A stretch of 35,387 bases of DNA from an uncultured bacterium. Its GTDB lineage: Bacteria; Verrucomicrobiota; Kiritimatiellia; RFP12; UBA1067. Each line of letters begins with the position of its first letter. The stretch's first letter is position 1. This document shows, in pieces, positions 24,963-33,087 of the stretch. The stretch lies in assembly GCA_902802945.1 (NCBI GenBank), contig CADCOC010000052.1, forward strand, positions 1-35,387, given 5' to 3'. Below the pieces are notes generated by a model. The model was not told the origin of the DNA. It made no database searches and saw only the letters and a program-made list of their open reading frames with translations. Made by a program: the position numbers and the translations under genes.

Positions 24963-26198
24963 ATGAAATGGGAAAAGTTTGAAACCGGGTACGCGATGCC
25001 AGTGAAGAGCTGGTGCGAGAACTGCGAGGAGGGCGCCGTCAAGCAGGCTGTGAACCTCGCGCACCATCCGGCGCTTGTACATCACGTGGCGCTGATGCCG
25101 GACGCGCATCAGGGCTACGGCATGCCCATCGGCGGCGTGGTGGCGGCGAAGGGCGCCGTCATCCCGGCCGCAGTGGGCGTGGACATCGGTTGCGGCATGA
25201 TCGCCACGGAGACGGACGTCCCCGCCGAGGCGTTCGCCGAGATGTCGTTCCGGCGCGCGTTCCAGGAGAAGCTCAAGGAGCGCATCCCTGTGGGCGAGGG
25301 CGAGTCGCACCGCGTCACGCAGGACTGGGAGGGCTTCGAGGAGTACACCGCGCACAACGGCATGCGCTCCAGCCTCTGGCCGTCGAAGCTCGACCGCATG
25401 AACCTCGGCACGCTCGGCGGCGGCAACCATTTCATCGAACTGCAGAAATCAACCGCGCTCGACGGTTCGGGCGACCCCGAAGGCGGCGCGAAGGTGTGGC
25501 TCATGATCCACTCCGGCTCGCGCAACCTCGGCAAGCGTATCGAGGAGCACTACCACCGCATCGCAGCACGCATGTGCGAGCGGTTCCATACCCCGTTGCC
25601 GGACAAGGACCTCGCCTTTCTCCCCATTGAGGAACCGACGGGCCATGACTACTTCACCGACATGCTCTTCGCCCTCCGCTACGCGAAGGAGAACCGCCGC
25701 CGGATGATGGAGGCGATGAAGGCGACGCTCGCCGAGTTCGTGCCGGGCGTGAACTTCATCCGCATGATCGACATCCACCACAACTACGCAGCGTTCGAGG
25801 AGCATTTTGGCGAGAAGGTGTGCGTACACCGCAAGGGCGCGACCTCCGCGAAGCTCGACGAGATCGGGATCATCCCCGGCTCGATGGGCACGGCCTCGTA
25901 CATCGTGCGTGGACTGGGCAACCCCGATTCGTTCATGTCCTGTTCGCACGGCGCGGGACGCCGCATGAGCCGCATCGCGGCCTCCACCACGCTCACCGTG
26001 GAGGAGTGTGACAAGGCGATGGACGGCATCGTGTGCGAGCGCTGGCACAAGTACAAGGGCTTCGGCAAGGCGAAGGGCAAGCTCGACCTTTCCGAGGCGC
26101 CGCAGGCGTACAAGGACATCGAGGACGTGATCGCCTCAGAGCTCGACCTCGTCGAACCACTCGTCCGCCTCGTCCCCCTCGCCTCGCTGAAGGGCTAG
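24963..26198 (+). CDS. rtcB: RtcB, 3'-phosphate RNA-splicing ligase
   Basis: A 411-residue RtcB ligase. It joins RNA ends bearing 2',3'-cyclic phosphate or 3'-phosphate to 5'-hydroxyl ends, using GTP and manganese. Visible signatures are PDAHQGYGMPIGG (46-58), GVDIGCGM with D74 and C77 as metal ligands, GGGNHF (152-157), HSGSRN (183-188) and SCSHGAGR, whose His329 would be the guanylylated residue. The ATG at 24963 follows AAAGG at 24950-24954. It lies in an operon with the 44-residue ORF under the sigma-54 promoter. No rtcA cyclase or archease gene is in the window. The next gene is a second sigma-54 activator. Confidence 0.95.
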   Translation: MKWEKFETGYAMPVKSWCENCEEGAVKQAVNLAHHPALVHHVALMPDAHQGYGMPIGGVVAAKGAVIPAAVGVDIGCGMIATETDVPAEAFAEMSFRRAFQEKLKERIPVGEGESHRVTQDWEGFEEYTAHNGMRSSLWPSKLDRMNLGTLGGGNHFIELQKSTALDGSGDPEGGAKVWLMIHSGSRNLGKRIEEHYHRIAARMCERFHTPLPDKDLAFLPIEEPTGHDYFTDMLFALRYAKENRRRMMEAMKATLAEFVPGVNFIRMIDIHHNYAAFEEHFGEKVCVHRKGATSAKLDEIGIIPGSMGTASYIVRGLGNPDSFMSCSHGAGRRMSRIAASTTLTVEECDKAMDGIVCERWHKYKGFGKAKGKLDLSEAPQAYKDIEDVIASELDLVEPLVRLVPLASLKG

Positions 26199-26210
26199 TG
26201 CGGCCCCTGA

Positions 26211-26265
26211 TCTCACGCAGAGGTGCAGAGAGGCAGAGAGCGCAGAGAGGTTTTTGAGTAATCAC
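26211..26265 (+). repeat. GCAGAG-word array, one-armed copy
   Basis: TCTCACGCAGAGGTGCAGAG opens an array of GCAGAG words every 8-9 bp, nearly identical to 24491-24530. Both copies run on into a TTGAGT(TA)AATCAC end. It lies directly after rtcB, so the rtcB operon is bracketed by two copies. Confidence 0.7.
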
Positions 26266-26269
26266 AAAT

Positions 26270-26299
26270 TTGACCTCGGTGGTCAGATTTTGATACAAT
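26270..26299 (+). promoter_or_regulatory. Sigma-70 promoter of the second sigma-54 activator
   Basis: -35 TTGACC at 26270-26275, an 18-bp spacer, and -10 TACAAT at 26294-26299 preceded by TGA. Expected start near 26306; AAAGGA at 26315-26320 precedes the ATG at 26327. The gene can be made without RtcR. Confidence 0.65.
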
Positions 26300-26326
26300 T
26301 CCTTTCTGATTGGGAAAGGAAGAACG

Positions 26327-27798
26327 ATGGATAACCTAATTTTGACGGGCTACGGCTGGACCGAGTACGCGGTGGCGGCGGCGGTCGCACTGAAGGGCCT
26401 CGAAGGACTTGCCGATGTCGCGGGCGTCAGCAAGCGGCGTCTCCCGGAGTTGCTTGAGGCGACGGAAAAGGGCGTGCGGAACGTCTACATCCTCGGCGTG
26501 GCTCTCGGCGGCGACGAGGAGCGTCTCGCCGCCGCGCTGAAGGCCCTGCATCGGCGCGGCGTGGACGTGACGTGGATTAGCGCGGTGGCGGCGAGCGAGT
26601 CGCAGCAGCAGGAAGTGCTTCCGCTCATGAAGTCGGTCGTGGACGAGACGGTCTCTCTGCCGGAAGTGGTGGGTCGCACGTTCGACGTGGACGCTGCGCC
26701 GTTCATGCCATACGCGGAGGATGGCGGGCGCGTTTCCGCCGTCGTGCGCGACTACCGCGAGCTGTTCGAGGCGGCACAGTTCTTCTACCGCTACTATCAG
26801 CATGAAAAAGCATACGGCGCGGCGATCCGCAGTCTCGCCGCCGGCGTGCAGCCTGTTGCGTGGGGCGATGACGTGCGGCGCATTGTCGCGCACTACCGTC
26901 GCTACCGCGGGCGCGAGCTGGTGGGTAAGTCGCCGCAGATCAGGAGCGTGTCAACCGCATCGCGCTCTTCCCCGACGCGCGCGTGCTCATCCTCGGCGAG
27001 AGCGGCACGGGCAAGGAGACGGTCGCCCAGCAGATTCACAACAAGTCTCCGCGCGCGCGCGAGCCGTTCTATGCGTTCAACTGCGCGAGCGTGAACCCTT
27101 CGCTGCTGGAAAGCCGGTTCTTCGGACACGAGAAGGGCGCCTTTACCGGCGCCGACCGCGCGGCACCGGGTCTGTTTGAGCTGGCGAACGGAGGCACGCT
27201 CTTTCTTGACGAGATCGGCGAGATGCCGCTTGACGCGCAGGGCATTCTCCTGCGCGTCCTTGAGGGCGGGCGCTTCATGCGCATGGGCGGCAATGAGGAG
27301 CGCTACGCCGACGTGCGCCTCATCACGGCGACGAACCGCGACCTGCCCGCGCGCGTGCGCGAGGGGAAGTTCCGCGCCGACCTCTACCAGCGCCTCAACG
27401 TGGTGCAGCTGCGCATCCCCGCCCTGCGCGAACACAAGGAGGACATCCGCGACATCGCGGACGGTTGGTGGCTCGGCCATCACCACCGCCATCTCACCGA
27501 CGAGCAAATCGCCGCGCTCATGGACTACGACTATCCGGGGAACGTGCGCGAGCTCCTCAACCTCCTCGACCGTGCCACGGTGCTGGCCGAAGATGATTTT
27601 GCCGCCCTTGTCGCGGAACACCGTGAGATGAACGCCGGCCTCGCGGACGGCCAAGCGGCCGCAGGCGCGTTGCCAGACGAGCTGGACGCGGTGATCCGCT
27701 GGCACGTGCGGCGCGTGTTCGACAAGTGCGGACAGAACCTCAGCCGAGCCGCCCAGGCACTGAAGGTCGCCCGCAACACCGCGAAGAAGTATTTGTGA
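26327..27798 (+). pseudogene. Second sigma-54-dependent activator beside rtcB, with a frameshift
   Basis: The first frame (from 26327) gives ~205 residues of an N-terminal domain I do not recognise, with a VYILGVALGGDEERL strand-helix and VDVTWISA. Homology then jumps frame at about 26938, where [18 protein letters not shown] begins. The second frame holds a complete AAA+ domain: Walker A GESGTGKE, an intact GAFTGA loop, Walker [10 protein letters not shown] and an RADLYQRL arginine-finger region. It ends in a Fis-type helix-turn-helix ([16 protein letters not shown]). One missing base would restore a single ~490-residue protein. It may be a true mutation or a sequencing error; no slippery sequence is evident. 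Placement suggests a second control of the RNA-repair locus. Confidence 0.8.
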
Positions 27799-27807
27799 GT
27801 GAGGGGA

Positions 27808-27863
27808 TGACGTGAGACGATAGACGATAGACGAGCTCGTCTCATGTCTCACGTCTCATGTCC
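27808..27863 (+). repeat. Heptad hairpin between convergent genes (AGAC/GTCT word)
   Basis: TGAC/AGAC words at 27808, 27815, 27822 and 27829 mirror GTCT/GTCC words at 27839, 27846, 27853 and 27860, all in 7-bp steps around a GAGCTC centre. The stop codon of the radical SAM gene (27849-27851, minus strand) lies inside the right arm. Confidence 0.8.
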
Positions 27864-29528
27864 AACAGCATTAAACCATGATTTAACGGGCAGGTCCAAT
27901 CCAAGGCCGAGCATGTAGTTGTAGAGGGCGAGCCGAAGGCCGCGGCCGAGGCGGTCCCAGTCGGGCGCGTTCGGCTCTTCGTATGGGATTTCGTTTCGCG
28001 CGAAGACGCGTCCGCGTGGATTCGCCACGGGCGGGATCCGTATGCCGAACTTCTCCGGCGCGCGGGCAATCGGCGAATGGACCGTAAGCGCGAAGCGGTG
28101 GAAGAACGCGGACTGCACCGAGCCTTCGCGGAAACGGTCGCGCACATACCGTAGCGCGGCGTATACCTCGCGTTCGGTCTGAGTGGGGAAGGCGTACATG
28201 AGGTAGGCGTGTACTAGGATGCCAGCGTCTGCGAACGCGCGCAGGGCCGCGCGCGCGGAGGCGAGCGTGATGCCCTTGTTCATCAGTTTGAGGAGGCGGT
28301 CGGTGGCGCATTCGAGTCCGCCAGTCACGGCAATGCATCCCGCCCGCGCCATGAGCCGCGCGAGCGCGGGCGTGAACGCGGTGTCGAAGCGCACGTTCCC
28401 CCACCAGCGGCATTTGAGTTTCCTGCGTATCAGCTCGCGCGAGAGATCGTGCGCGAGCTTGGGCGGAATGGCCTCGTCGGTGAAGTGGAAACCGTTTTCG
28501 CCCGTCTCGTCCACAAGCGCCTCCATCGCGTCTGCGACAGTGGAAGCGGACGGCATCTGGAAGCATTTGACGTAATCAAGTGAAACGTCGCAGAACGCGC
28601 ACTTGTGCCAGTAGCAGCCACGCGCGAGCTGGATCTTTATCCAGCGTCCGTCGCTCCATAGGCGGTGCATCGGGTTCGCCGTCTCGGCGAGGTTGATGTA
28701 CTGCGAGAGATCGATGCCGCGGTAGGAGGGGCACACGAAGGCAGGGACGTCCGCCTTCAGCCCGAGCAGGTCGCACCACGGTTTGTAGCCCTCATCGTAC
28801 ATCACCACGTCGAAGAAACGCCCGACGCGCTTGTCGTCGAGCGTGCGGAGTTCCGTGTTCACGTAACCGCCGCCGAGGGCGAGGCGCACGTGTGGCGCGA
28901 GACGCCGCACGGTGGCGGCGATGCGGAACGCGCCGAGGAGCGTGCCGGGGAAGGGACACGTCACGCCGACGATGGTCGGCTTTGTCTCGCGGAGGGCACG
29001 CGCCACGCGCGCCTCGAGGATGCGGTCCACGGGACTGCGTCTGCGGAGGCGGCGCAGAAGGGTGCCGAAGTCGGGTACGGCGGCACCGAGGTGCTCGGCG
29101 TAGCGGGAGAATCCGAAGTCGGGGTCGATCTCGTCGCGGATGGCGGCGGCGAGGTCGTCGAGGTAGAGCGAACAGAGCACCTTCGCGCGGTCCTGCGGGT
29201 CGGGTCCGAGCACGTCCGCGCGCGTGAGGCCTGTCCCCTCGGGGGCGAGGGAGTCGAAGGCGGGGCCTTCGGGGAGGTAACCTGGTTCGGCGAGCGTTTC
29301 GGCGTTGTCTGGCGCGCGGTCTTGGAGGAATGTGATCACCTCGTCCGTGAGGGGCTGTTCGCCGTAGGTACGCAGAACCTCCAGCGCGACCTCGATGGAA
29401 AGGTCGCGCTGGAAGGCGGACACTCCAAGGGACGTCAGCCAGCCGACGAGCTGCGTTGTGGCCGGATACGGCGTGTTAAGCTGCACGAACGGTGGCGTCA
29501 GGAGCAGAATTTTTTCGCGCGGGCGCAT
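27849..29528 (-). CDS. Radical SAM protein with a B12-binding-like N-terminal region
   Basis: A 559-residue protein starting at MRPREKILLLTPPF (29528); a longer ORF exists, but the promoter and homology fit this start. GCYWHKCAFCDVS gives a C-x4-C-x2-C cluster motif, a spacing variant of the usual CxxxCxxC. It is embedded in IKIQLARGCYW, as in B12-binding radical SAM enzymes. The N-terminal half has the TPPFVQLNTPYPATTQLVG and IVGVTCPFPG landmarks of the cobalamin-binding-like domain. FHFTDEAIPP and VTGGLECATDRLL follow in the barrel. The substrate is unknown. The last residues are encoded by the heptad array. The gene is divergent from hisG. Confidence 0.82.
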   Translation of the reverse strand: MRPREKILLLTPPFVQLNTPYPATTQLVGWLTSLGVSAFQRDLSIEVALEVLRTYGEQPLTDEVITFLQDRAPDNAETLAEPGYLPEGPAFDSLAPEGTGLTRADVLGPDPQDRAKVLCSLYLDDLAAAIRDEIDPDFGFSRYAEHLGAAVPDFGTLLRRLRRRSPVDRILEARVARALRETKPTIVGVTCPFPGTLLGAFRIAATVRRLAPHVRLALGGGYVNTELRTLDDKRVGRFFDVVMYDEGYKPWCDLLGLKADVPAFVCPSYRGIDLSQYINLAETANPMHRLWSDGRWIKIQLARGCYWHKCAFCDVSLDYVKCFQMPSASTVADAMEALVDETGENGFHFTDEAIPPKLAHDLSRELIRRKLKCRWWGNVRFDTAFTPALARLMARAGCIAVTGGLECATDRLLKLMNKGITLASARAALRAFADAGILVHAYLMYAFPTQTEREVYAALRYVRDRFREGSVQSAFFHRFALTVHSPIARAPEKFGIRIPPVANPRGRVFARNEIPYEEPNAPDWDRLGRGLRLALYNYMLGLGLDLPVKSWFNAVGHET

Positions 29529-29538
29529 TGCTGGCGCT

Positions 29539-29547
29539 ATTCTACCA
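29539..29547 (-). promoter_or_regulatory. Extended -10 promoter of the radical SAM gene
   Basis: On the minus strand, TGG-TAGAAT ends 10 bases before the ATG at 29528, so the leader would be only 3-4 bases. No SD sequence is seen. Confidence 0.55.
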
Positions 29548-29611
29548 TATATTGGCATGGCCGCGCAATGGACTGTTTTATGGAGATTTTTCGTCTGCGG
29601 AAGCATCCCCC

Positions 29612-29640
29612 TTGCGCACGCGCCGTAATTCTGATAAAAT
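29612..29640 (+). promoter_or_regulatory. Promoter of hisG
   Basis: -35 TTGCGC at 29612-29617, a 17-bp spacer, and -10 TAAAAT at 29635-29640 preceded by TGA. Expected start near 29647, giving a leader of about 27 bases. Confidence 0.6.
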
Positions 29641-29673
29641 ATGCGCTTTCAAGTTTTGGAGAAAGTTTCAGAA

Positions 29674-30543
29674 ATGGCAATCGTACTCGGCCTGCCGAAG
29701 GGCAGTCTTCAGGAATCGACCTTCGCGCTGTTCAAGCGCGCGGGATTCACTGTCACATGCTCTTCCCGTTCCTACATCCCTACGATCGACGATCCGGAGA
29801 TCAAGTGCCGGCTGCTGCGTCCGCAGGAGATGAGCCGTTACGTGGAGCTTGGCCTCCTCGACGCGGGCATCTGCGGCTACGACTGGGTGTACGAGAACGG
29901 CAGCGACGTGCAGGAAGTGTGCGAGCTCAACTACTCGAAGGCCACGTCCAACCCGGTGCGCTGGGTGCTCGCGGTGCCGAACGACTCGAAGATCAAGAGC
30001 GTGAAGGACCTCGCGGGCAAGCGTATCTCCTCAGAGGCCGTGGGCCTCGTGAAGCGCTACCTGAAGAAGAACGGCGTGAAGGCTGACGTGGAGTTCAGCT
30101 GGGGTGCCACGGAGGTGAAGGCCCCTGAGCTCGTGGACGCGATCGTGGACCTCACGGAGACGGGCAGCTCGCTCCGCGCGAACAACCTTCGTATCGTCGA
30201 TACGATCCTCACCTCCACCACGCGCCTCATCGCGAACAAGAAGGCATGGAAGGTGAAGGCGAAGCGCGAGAAGCTCGAGCAGCTGAAGATGCTGCTCCTG
30301 GGCGCGCTCGACGCGCAGAAGCGCGTGCTCATCAAGCTCAACGCCCCCGCGAAGAAGTTGGAGAAGATCACGGCCGCGCTGCCGGCCCTGCACGCGCCCA
30401 CGGTGAACAAGCTCAACGACGCGGACTGGTTCGCGGTGGAGAGCGTTGTGGAGGAGCACCAGGTGCGCGACCTCATCCCCGTCCTGCGCGCCGCCGGCGC
30501 CACGGGCATCATCGAGCTGCCGCTAAACAAGGTCATTTTCTGA
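29674..30543 (+). CDS. hisG: ATP phosphoribosyltransferase (long form)
   Basis: A 289-residue enzyme of the first step of histidine synthesis, condensing ATP and PRPP in the cytoplasm. Start MAIVLGLPKGSLQEST at 29674; the upstream ATG at 29641 lies before the expected transcript start. Visible family features are GLPKGSL at the N-terminus, LLDAGICGYDWV, the phosphate-binding region around VDLTETGSSLRANNL, and a C-terminal regulatory domain ending in GATGIIELPLNKVIF. The last marks the long form, which is normally inhibited by histidine and does not need HisZ. It stands alone, with no other his genes nearby. A 29-residue basic gene follows 66 bases downstream. Confidence 0.93.
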   Translation: MAIVLGLPKGSLQESTFALFKRAGFTVTCSSRSYIPTIDDPEIKCRLLRPQEMSRYVELGLLDAGICGYDWVYENGSDVQEVCELNYSKATSNPVRWVLAVPNDSKIKSVKDLAGKRISSEAVGLVKRYLKKNGVKADVEFSWGATEVKAPELVDAIVDLTETGSSLRANNLRIVDTILTSTTRLIANKKAWKVKAKREKLEQLKMLLLGALDAQKRVLIKLNAPAKKLEKITAALPALHAPTVNKLNDADWFAVESVVEEHQVRDLIPVLRAAGATGIIELPLNKVIF

Positions 30544-30609
30544 TGCGTGGCGCGAAGGCGCCGCCAATCAATCGTCAACCACGAGCAAACCAAAGAAAAG
30601 GAGAACGCG

Positions 30610-30699
30610 ATGGGTTCCATCAAGAAGAAGCGCCGCAAGAAAATGTCGAAGCATAAGTACGACAAGCGGATGAAGGCGCAGCGCCACAAGAACAAGTAA
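30610..30699 (+). CDS. 29-residue basic ribosomal protein, AURKAIP1/COX24-like (bS22-type)
   Basis: ATG at 30610 follows AAGGAG (30598-30603) at 6-base spacing. The product starts MGSIKKKRRKKMSKHK and consists almost entirely of Lys, Arg and His. It matches the tiny AURKAIP1/COX24-domain proteins (typical start MGSVIKKRRKRMSKKKH) that include mycobacterial bS22, a small-subunit protein lying near the decoding region. It is too short for usual ORF thresholds. Probably co-transcribed with hisG; a heptad hairpin follows 12 bases after the stop. Confidence 0.8.
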   Translation: MGSIKKKRRKKMSKHKYDKRMKAQRHKNK

Positions 30700-30711
30700 G
30701 CTCCTTTGAGC

Positions 30712-30765
30712 AAATGGAAAATGGGAAATGGAAAGTTAATGTTTCATTTTCCATTTTTCATTTTC
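30712..30765 (+). repeat. Heptad hairpin (AATGGAA word) after the bS22-like gene
   Basis: ATGG at 30714, 30721 and 30728 mirrors TCAT/CCAT/TCAT at 30744, 30751 and 30758, all in 7-bp steps around 30737. The AT-rich stem could end the hisG transcript. The 355-base gap up to the GH97 gene holds this and two further elements (30802-30867, 30928-30985). Confidence 0.75.
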
Positions 30766-30801
30766 AAACCAATTGCAAAACCTGTTGGAGGAAAGTTTTA
30801 T

Positions 30802-30867
30802 CCATGTAGAACAGGTAAAACATGCAAAACAGGCTGATGTTTTATATGTTTTACATGTTCTACATGG
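30802..30867 (+). repeat. 9-bp-word hairpin (CATGTAGAA word)
   Basis: Units of nine starting at 30803, 30812, 30821 and 30830 (CATGTAGAA, CAGGTAAAA, CATGCAAAA, CAGGCTGAT) run into GTTTTATAT, GTTTTACAT and GTTCTACAT at 30839, 30848 and 30857. The arms CCATGTAGAAC and GTTCTACATGG are perfectly inverted at the ends. Confidence 0.75.
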
Positions 30868-30927
30868 ACAGTCAAAAAGATTTTGCAACTGGGAATATGA
30901 GGATGGTTTTGATTACTTTCGCTGCAT

Positions 30928-30985
30928 GGTAGGGCGGTTTCGACGAAACCGCCGCAATCGGCGGCATCATCGATGCCGCCCTACC
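30928..30985 (-). repeat. 58-bp double-hairpin element, reverse copy
   Basis: Reverse complement of 22702-22759 with about two differences, showing the same GGTAGGGCGG and CCGCCCTACC ends and two inner hairpins. Directly after it, GTGTTGT (30986-30992) is inverted as ACAACAC at 31009-31015. Confidence 0.8.
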
Positions 30986-31054
30986 GTGTTGTGTAAAAGT
31001 TATTTTGGACAACACCTAAGAAGATTCACAAGGAAAGTTTGGCAAAAGGAAGGA

Positions 31055-33058
31055 ATGAAAAAGATGCAAAAGAAACTGGTTGTAATCGGCGCCGTTGCGG
31101 CGGTTGCCGTATCTGCATGCACGGCGGCCGAGGTCGGTTCGGCCGTGTCGCCGGACGGACGGAATGCCATCCGCCTGCACGCCGCCCCGCTCGCGTATGA
31201 GGTTTTGCGCGACGGCGTCGTGGTTGCCGCGAAGTCGGGAATCGGCGTGTGCCTTGACGGCAAGTGCCTCGTGAAGGGCATTTCAGATGCGGCGTCCGTC
31301 ACGAAGCGGGCGCTTGCGGGGTCTGTCCCCGCTCCGACCTACAAAAAGGCGGGCGTCAGCCTCGCGGGGAACGAGACGCTCGCGGACTTTGGCGATTTCG
31401 CGGTGCGGCTCGTCGCGCGCAACGACGGCGTCGCGTATCGTCTGGAGTTGAAGAAGGCCGGCATCATCACGAACGAGAAGGCAGACCTCACGGTCCCGAA
31501 GACCGCCCGCTGCTGGTACAACCGCACGTCCCGCAGTAGCCTTGGCTGCGAGGAGACCGTTCCGCAGTTTTCCGATGCCACCGTCCTCAAGACGGATGCG
31601 AAGGCTGCTTTTTACCTCCCGTTCGCGTATTCAGTCGGAGGTAAGACTGTGGCGGTTACGGAGTCCGGTCTGAAGGACTATCCCGCGCTGTATTTCGGCG
31701 ACGTGGAGCAGACCGATGCCGGCGCACGGCTCTCGTCTCTTTTCGCGAAGTACCCCAAGGCGACGACCCGCGTGGGCGGATGGGGCAAGGAGAAGGGGCT
31801 CAAGACCGGCGGACGCTGGGTGCGCGTGACGGAGACGGAGAACTTCATCGCGAAGGCAGATGCTCCGCGCGCGTTTCCGTGGCGCACGTTCATCCTGGCC
31901 GATTCGCCGTCGAAGCTCTGCGAGGCGGATATCGTGTATGCACTCGCGGAGCCTGTCGCGTCGGGCGCGGACTTCTCGTGGGTCAAGCCCGGCAAGGTCG
32001 CGTGGGACTGGTGGAACGCCTTCGACAACAAGGGCACCGAGAAGGGCTGCACGACCGAGGGCTACAAGCGTTTCATCGACTTCGCGGCGAAGGCCGGCGT
32101 CGAGTACGTGATCTTCGACGAGGGGTGGAGCGAGGCGCTCAACATCTGGAAGTACAGTCCGCGCGTAGACGTCCCGTATCTCATTGAGTACGGCAAGAAG
32201 AAAGGCGTGGGCATTATCCTCTGGATGGCGTGGGCGCAGATGTACGGCGAGGAGGAGCGCGTGGCGGAGTATTTCTCCAAGCTCGGCGCCAAGGGCTTCA
32301 AGGTCGACTTCATGGACCGCGCCGACGCGGAGGTGACTGCGTTCCTCGAACGGTGTGCGAAGGCGTGCGCGAAGCACAAGCTCCTCGTGGACTACCACGG
32401 CGTGTACCGTCCGGTGGGCCTCCACCGGACGTATCCGAACGTCATTAACTACGAGGGCATCCACGGCCTCGAGCAGATGAAGTGGGCGCCCGCCAACAAG
32501 GACATGGCGCACAACGACGTCGCGGCCTTCTTCCTGCGCCTGACCGCGGGTCCGATGGACTACACGCCAGGTGCGATGGACAACTATCCGATCGGCGCGT
32601 ACAAGGGCAACGGACGCAACCCCGGCTCGGTGGGAACGCGTTGCCACCAGATGGCGCTCATGGCGCTCTACGAGGCGCCGCTTCAGATGCTGAGCGATTC
32701 CCCGACGAAGTACGAGAAGAACATGGAGTGCTTCTCGTTCATGGCGGCGACGCCCGTCGTGTGGGACGCCACGGTCGGCCTCGGGGGATGTCCGGAGTCG
32801 TTCGCCGCCGTTGCGCGCAAGGCGAAGGACGGTTCGTGGTATGCCGCTGGAATCACGAACAAGGACGCGCGCGACTTCGAGCTGAAGACCTGTTTCCTCG
32901 GCGACGGGGAATGGAAGGCGGAGCTGTTCAGGGACGCCGACGTGGCGGATACCCAGCCGACGAAATACGTCCACGAGACGCGGACGGTCAAGGCCGGAGA
33001 GATGCTGAAGTTTCACATGGCTTCTGGCGGCGGCTTCGTGGTCAGGTTCTCGAAATAA
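31055..33058 (+). CDS. GH97-family glycoside hydrolase, secreted
   Basis: A 667-residue protein starting at 31055 with AAGGA motifs just upstream and a signal peptide (MKKMQKKLVVIGAVAAVAVSA; the ACTAA context might also be a lipobox). Three GH97 parts are visible: an N-terminal sandwich (SPDGRNAIRLHA ... FAVRLVARNDGVAYR), a barrel with WDWWNAFDNKG, YVIFDEGWSE and KGFKVDFMDR (D418), and NVINYEGIHGLEQMKW with E467. A C-terminal sandwich ends in GGGFVVRFSK. GH97 contains calcium-dependent inverting alpha-glucosidases and retaining alpha-galactosidases; I cannot decide between them by eye. The NAGPA-type gene follows 29 bases later and may be in the same operon. Confidence 0.9.
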   Translation: MKKMQKKLVVIGAVAAVAVSACTAAEVGSAVSPDGRNAIRLHAAPLAYEVLRDGVVVAAKSGIGVCLDGKCLVKGISDAASVTKRALAGSVPAPTYKKAGVSLAGNETLADFGDFAVRLVARNDGVAYRLELKKAGIITNEKADLTVPKTARCWYNRTSRSSLGCEETVPQFSDATVLKTDAKAAFYLPFAYSVGGKTVAVTESGLKDYPALYFGDVEQTDAGARLSSLFAKYPKATTRVGGWGKEKGLKTGGRWVRVTETENFIAKADAPRAFPWRTFILADSPSKLCEADIVYALAEPVASGADFSWVKPGKVAWDWWNAFDNKGTEKGCTTEGYKRFIDFAAKAGVEYVIFDEGWSEALNIWKYSPRVDVPYLIEYGKKKGVGIILWMAWAQMYGEEERVAEYFSKLGAKGFKVDFMDRADAEVTAFLERCAKACAKHKLLVDYHGVYRPVGLHRTYPNVINYEGIHGLEQMKWAPANKDMAHNDVAAFFLRLTAGPMDYTPGAMDNYPIGAYKGNGRNPGSVGTRCHQMALMALYEAPLQMLSDSPTKYEKNMECFSFMAATPVVWDATVGLGGCPESFAAVARKAKDGSWYAAGITNKDARDFELKTCFLGDGEWKAELFRDADVADTQPTKYVHETRTVKAGEMLKFHMASGGGFVVRFSK

Positions 33059-33087
33059 AGAGTCCTAGAAGTTAAGGGCGCAAGGCG

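Noticed and set aside
30773..31054. An N-terminal extension of the GH97 ORF from 30773
   Set aside because: The extension is encoded by the 9-bp hairpin and the 58-bp element; the signal peptide and SD fit the start at 31055.
31631..33016. A 461-residue open frame on the minus strand
   Set aside because: Antisense of the GH97 gene; the sense strand carries clear family motifs.
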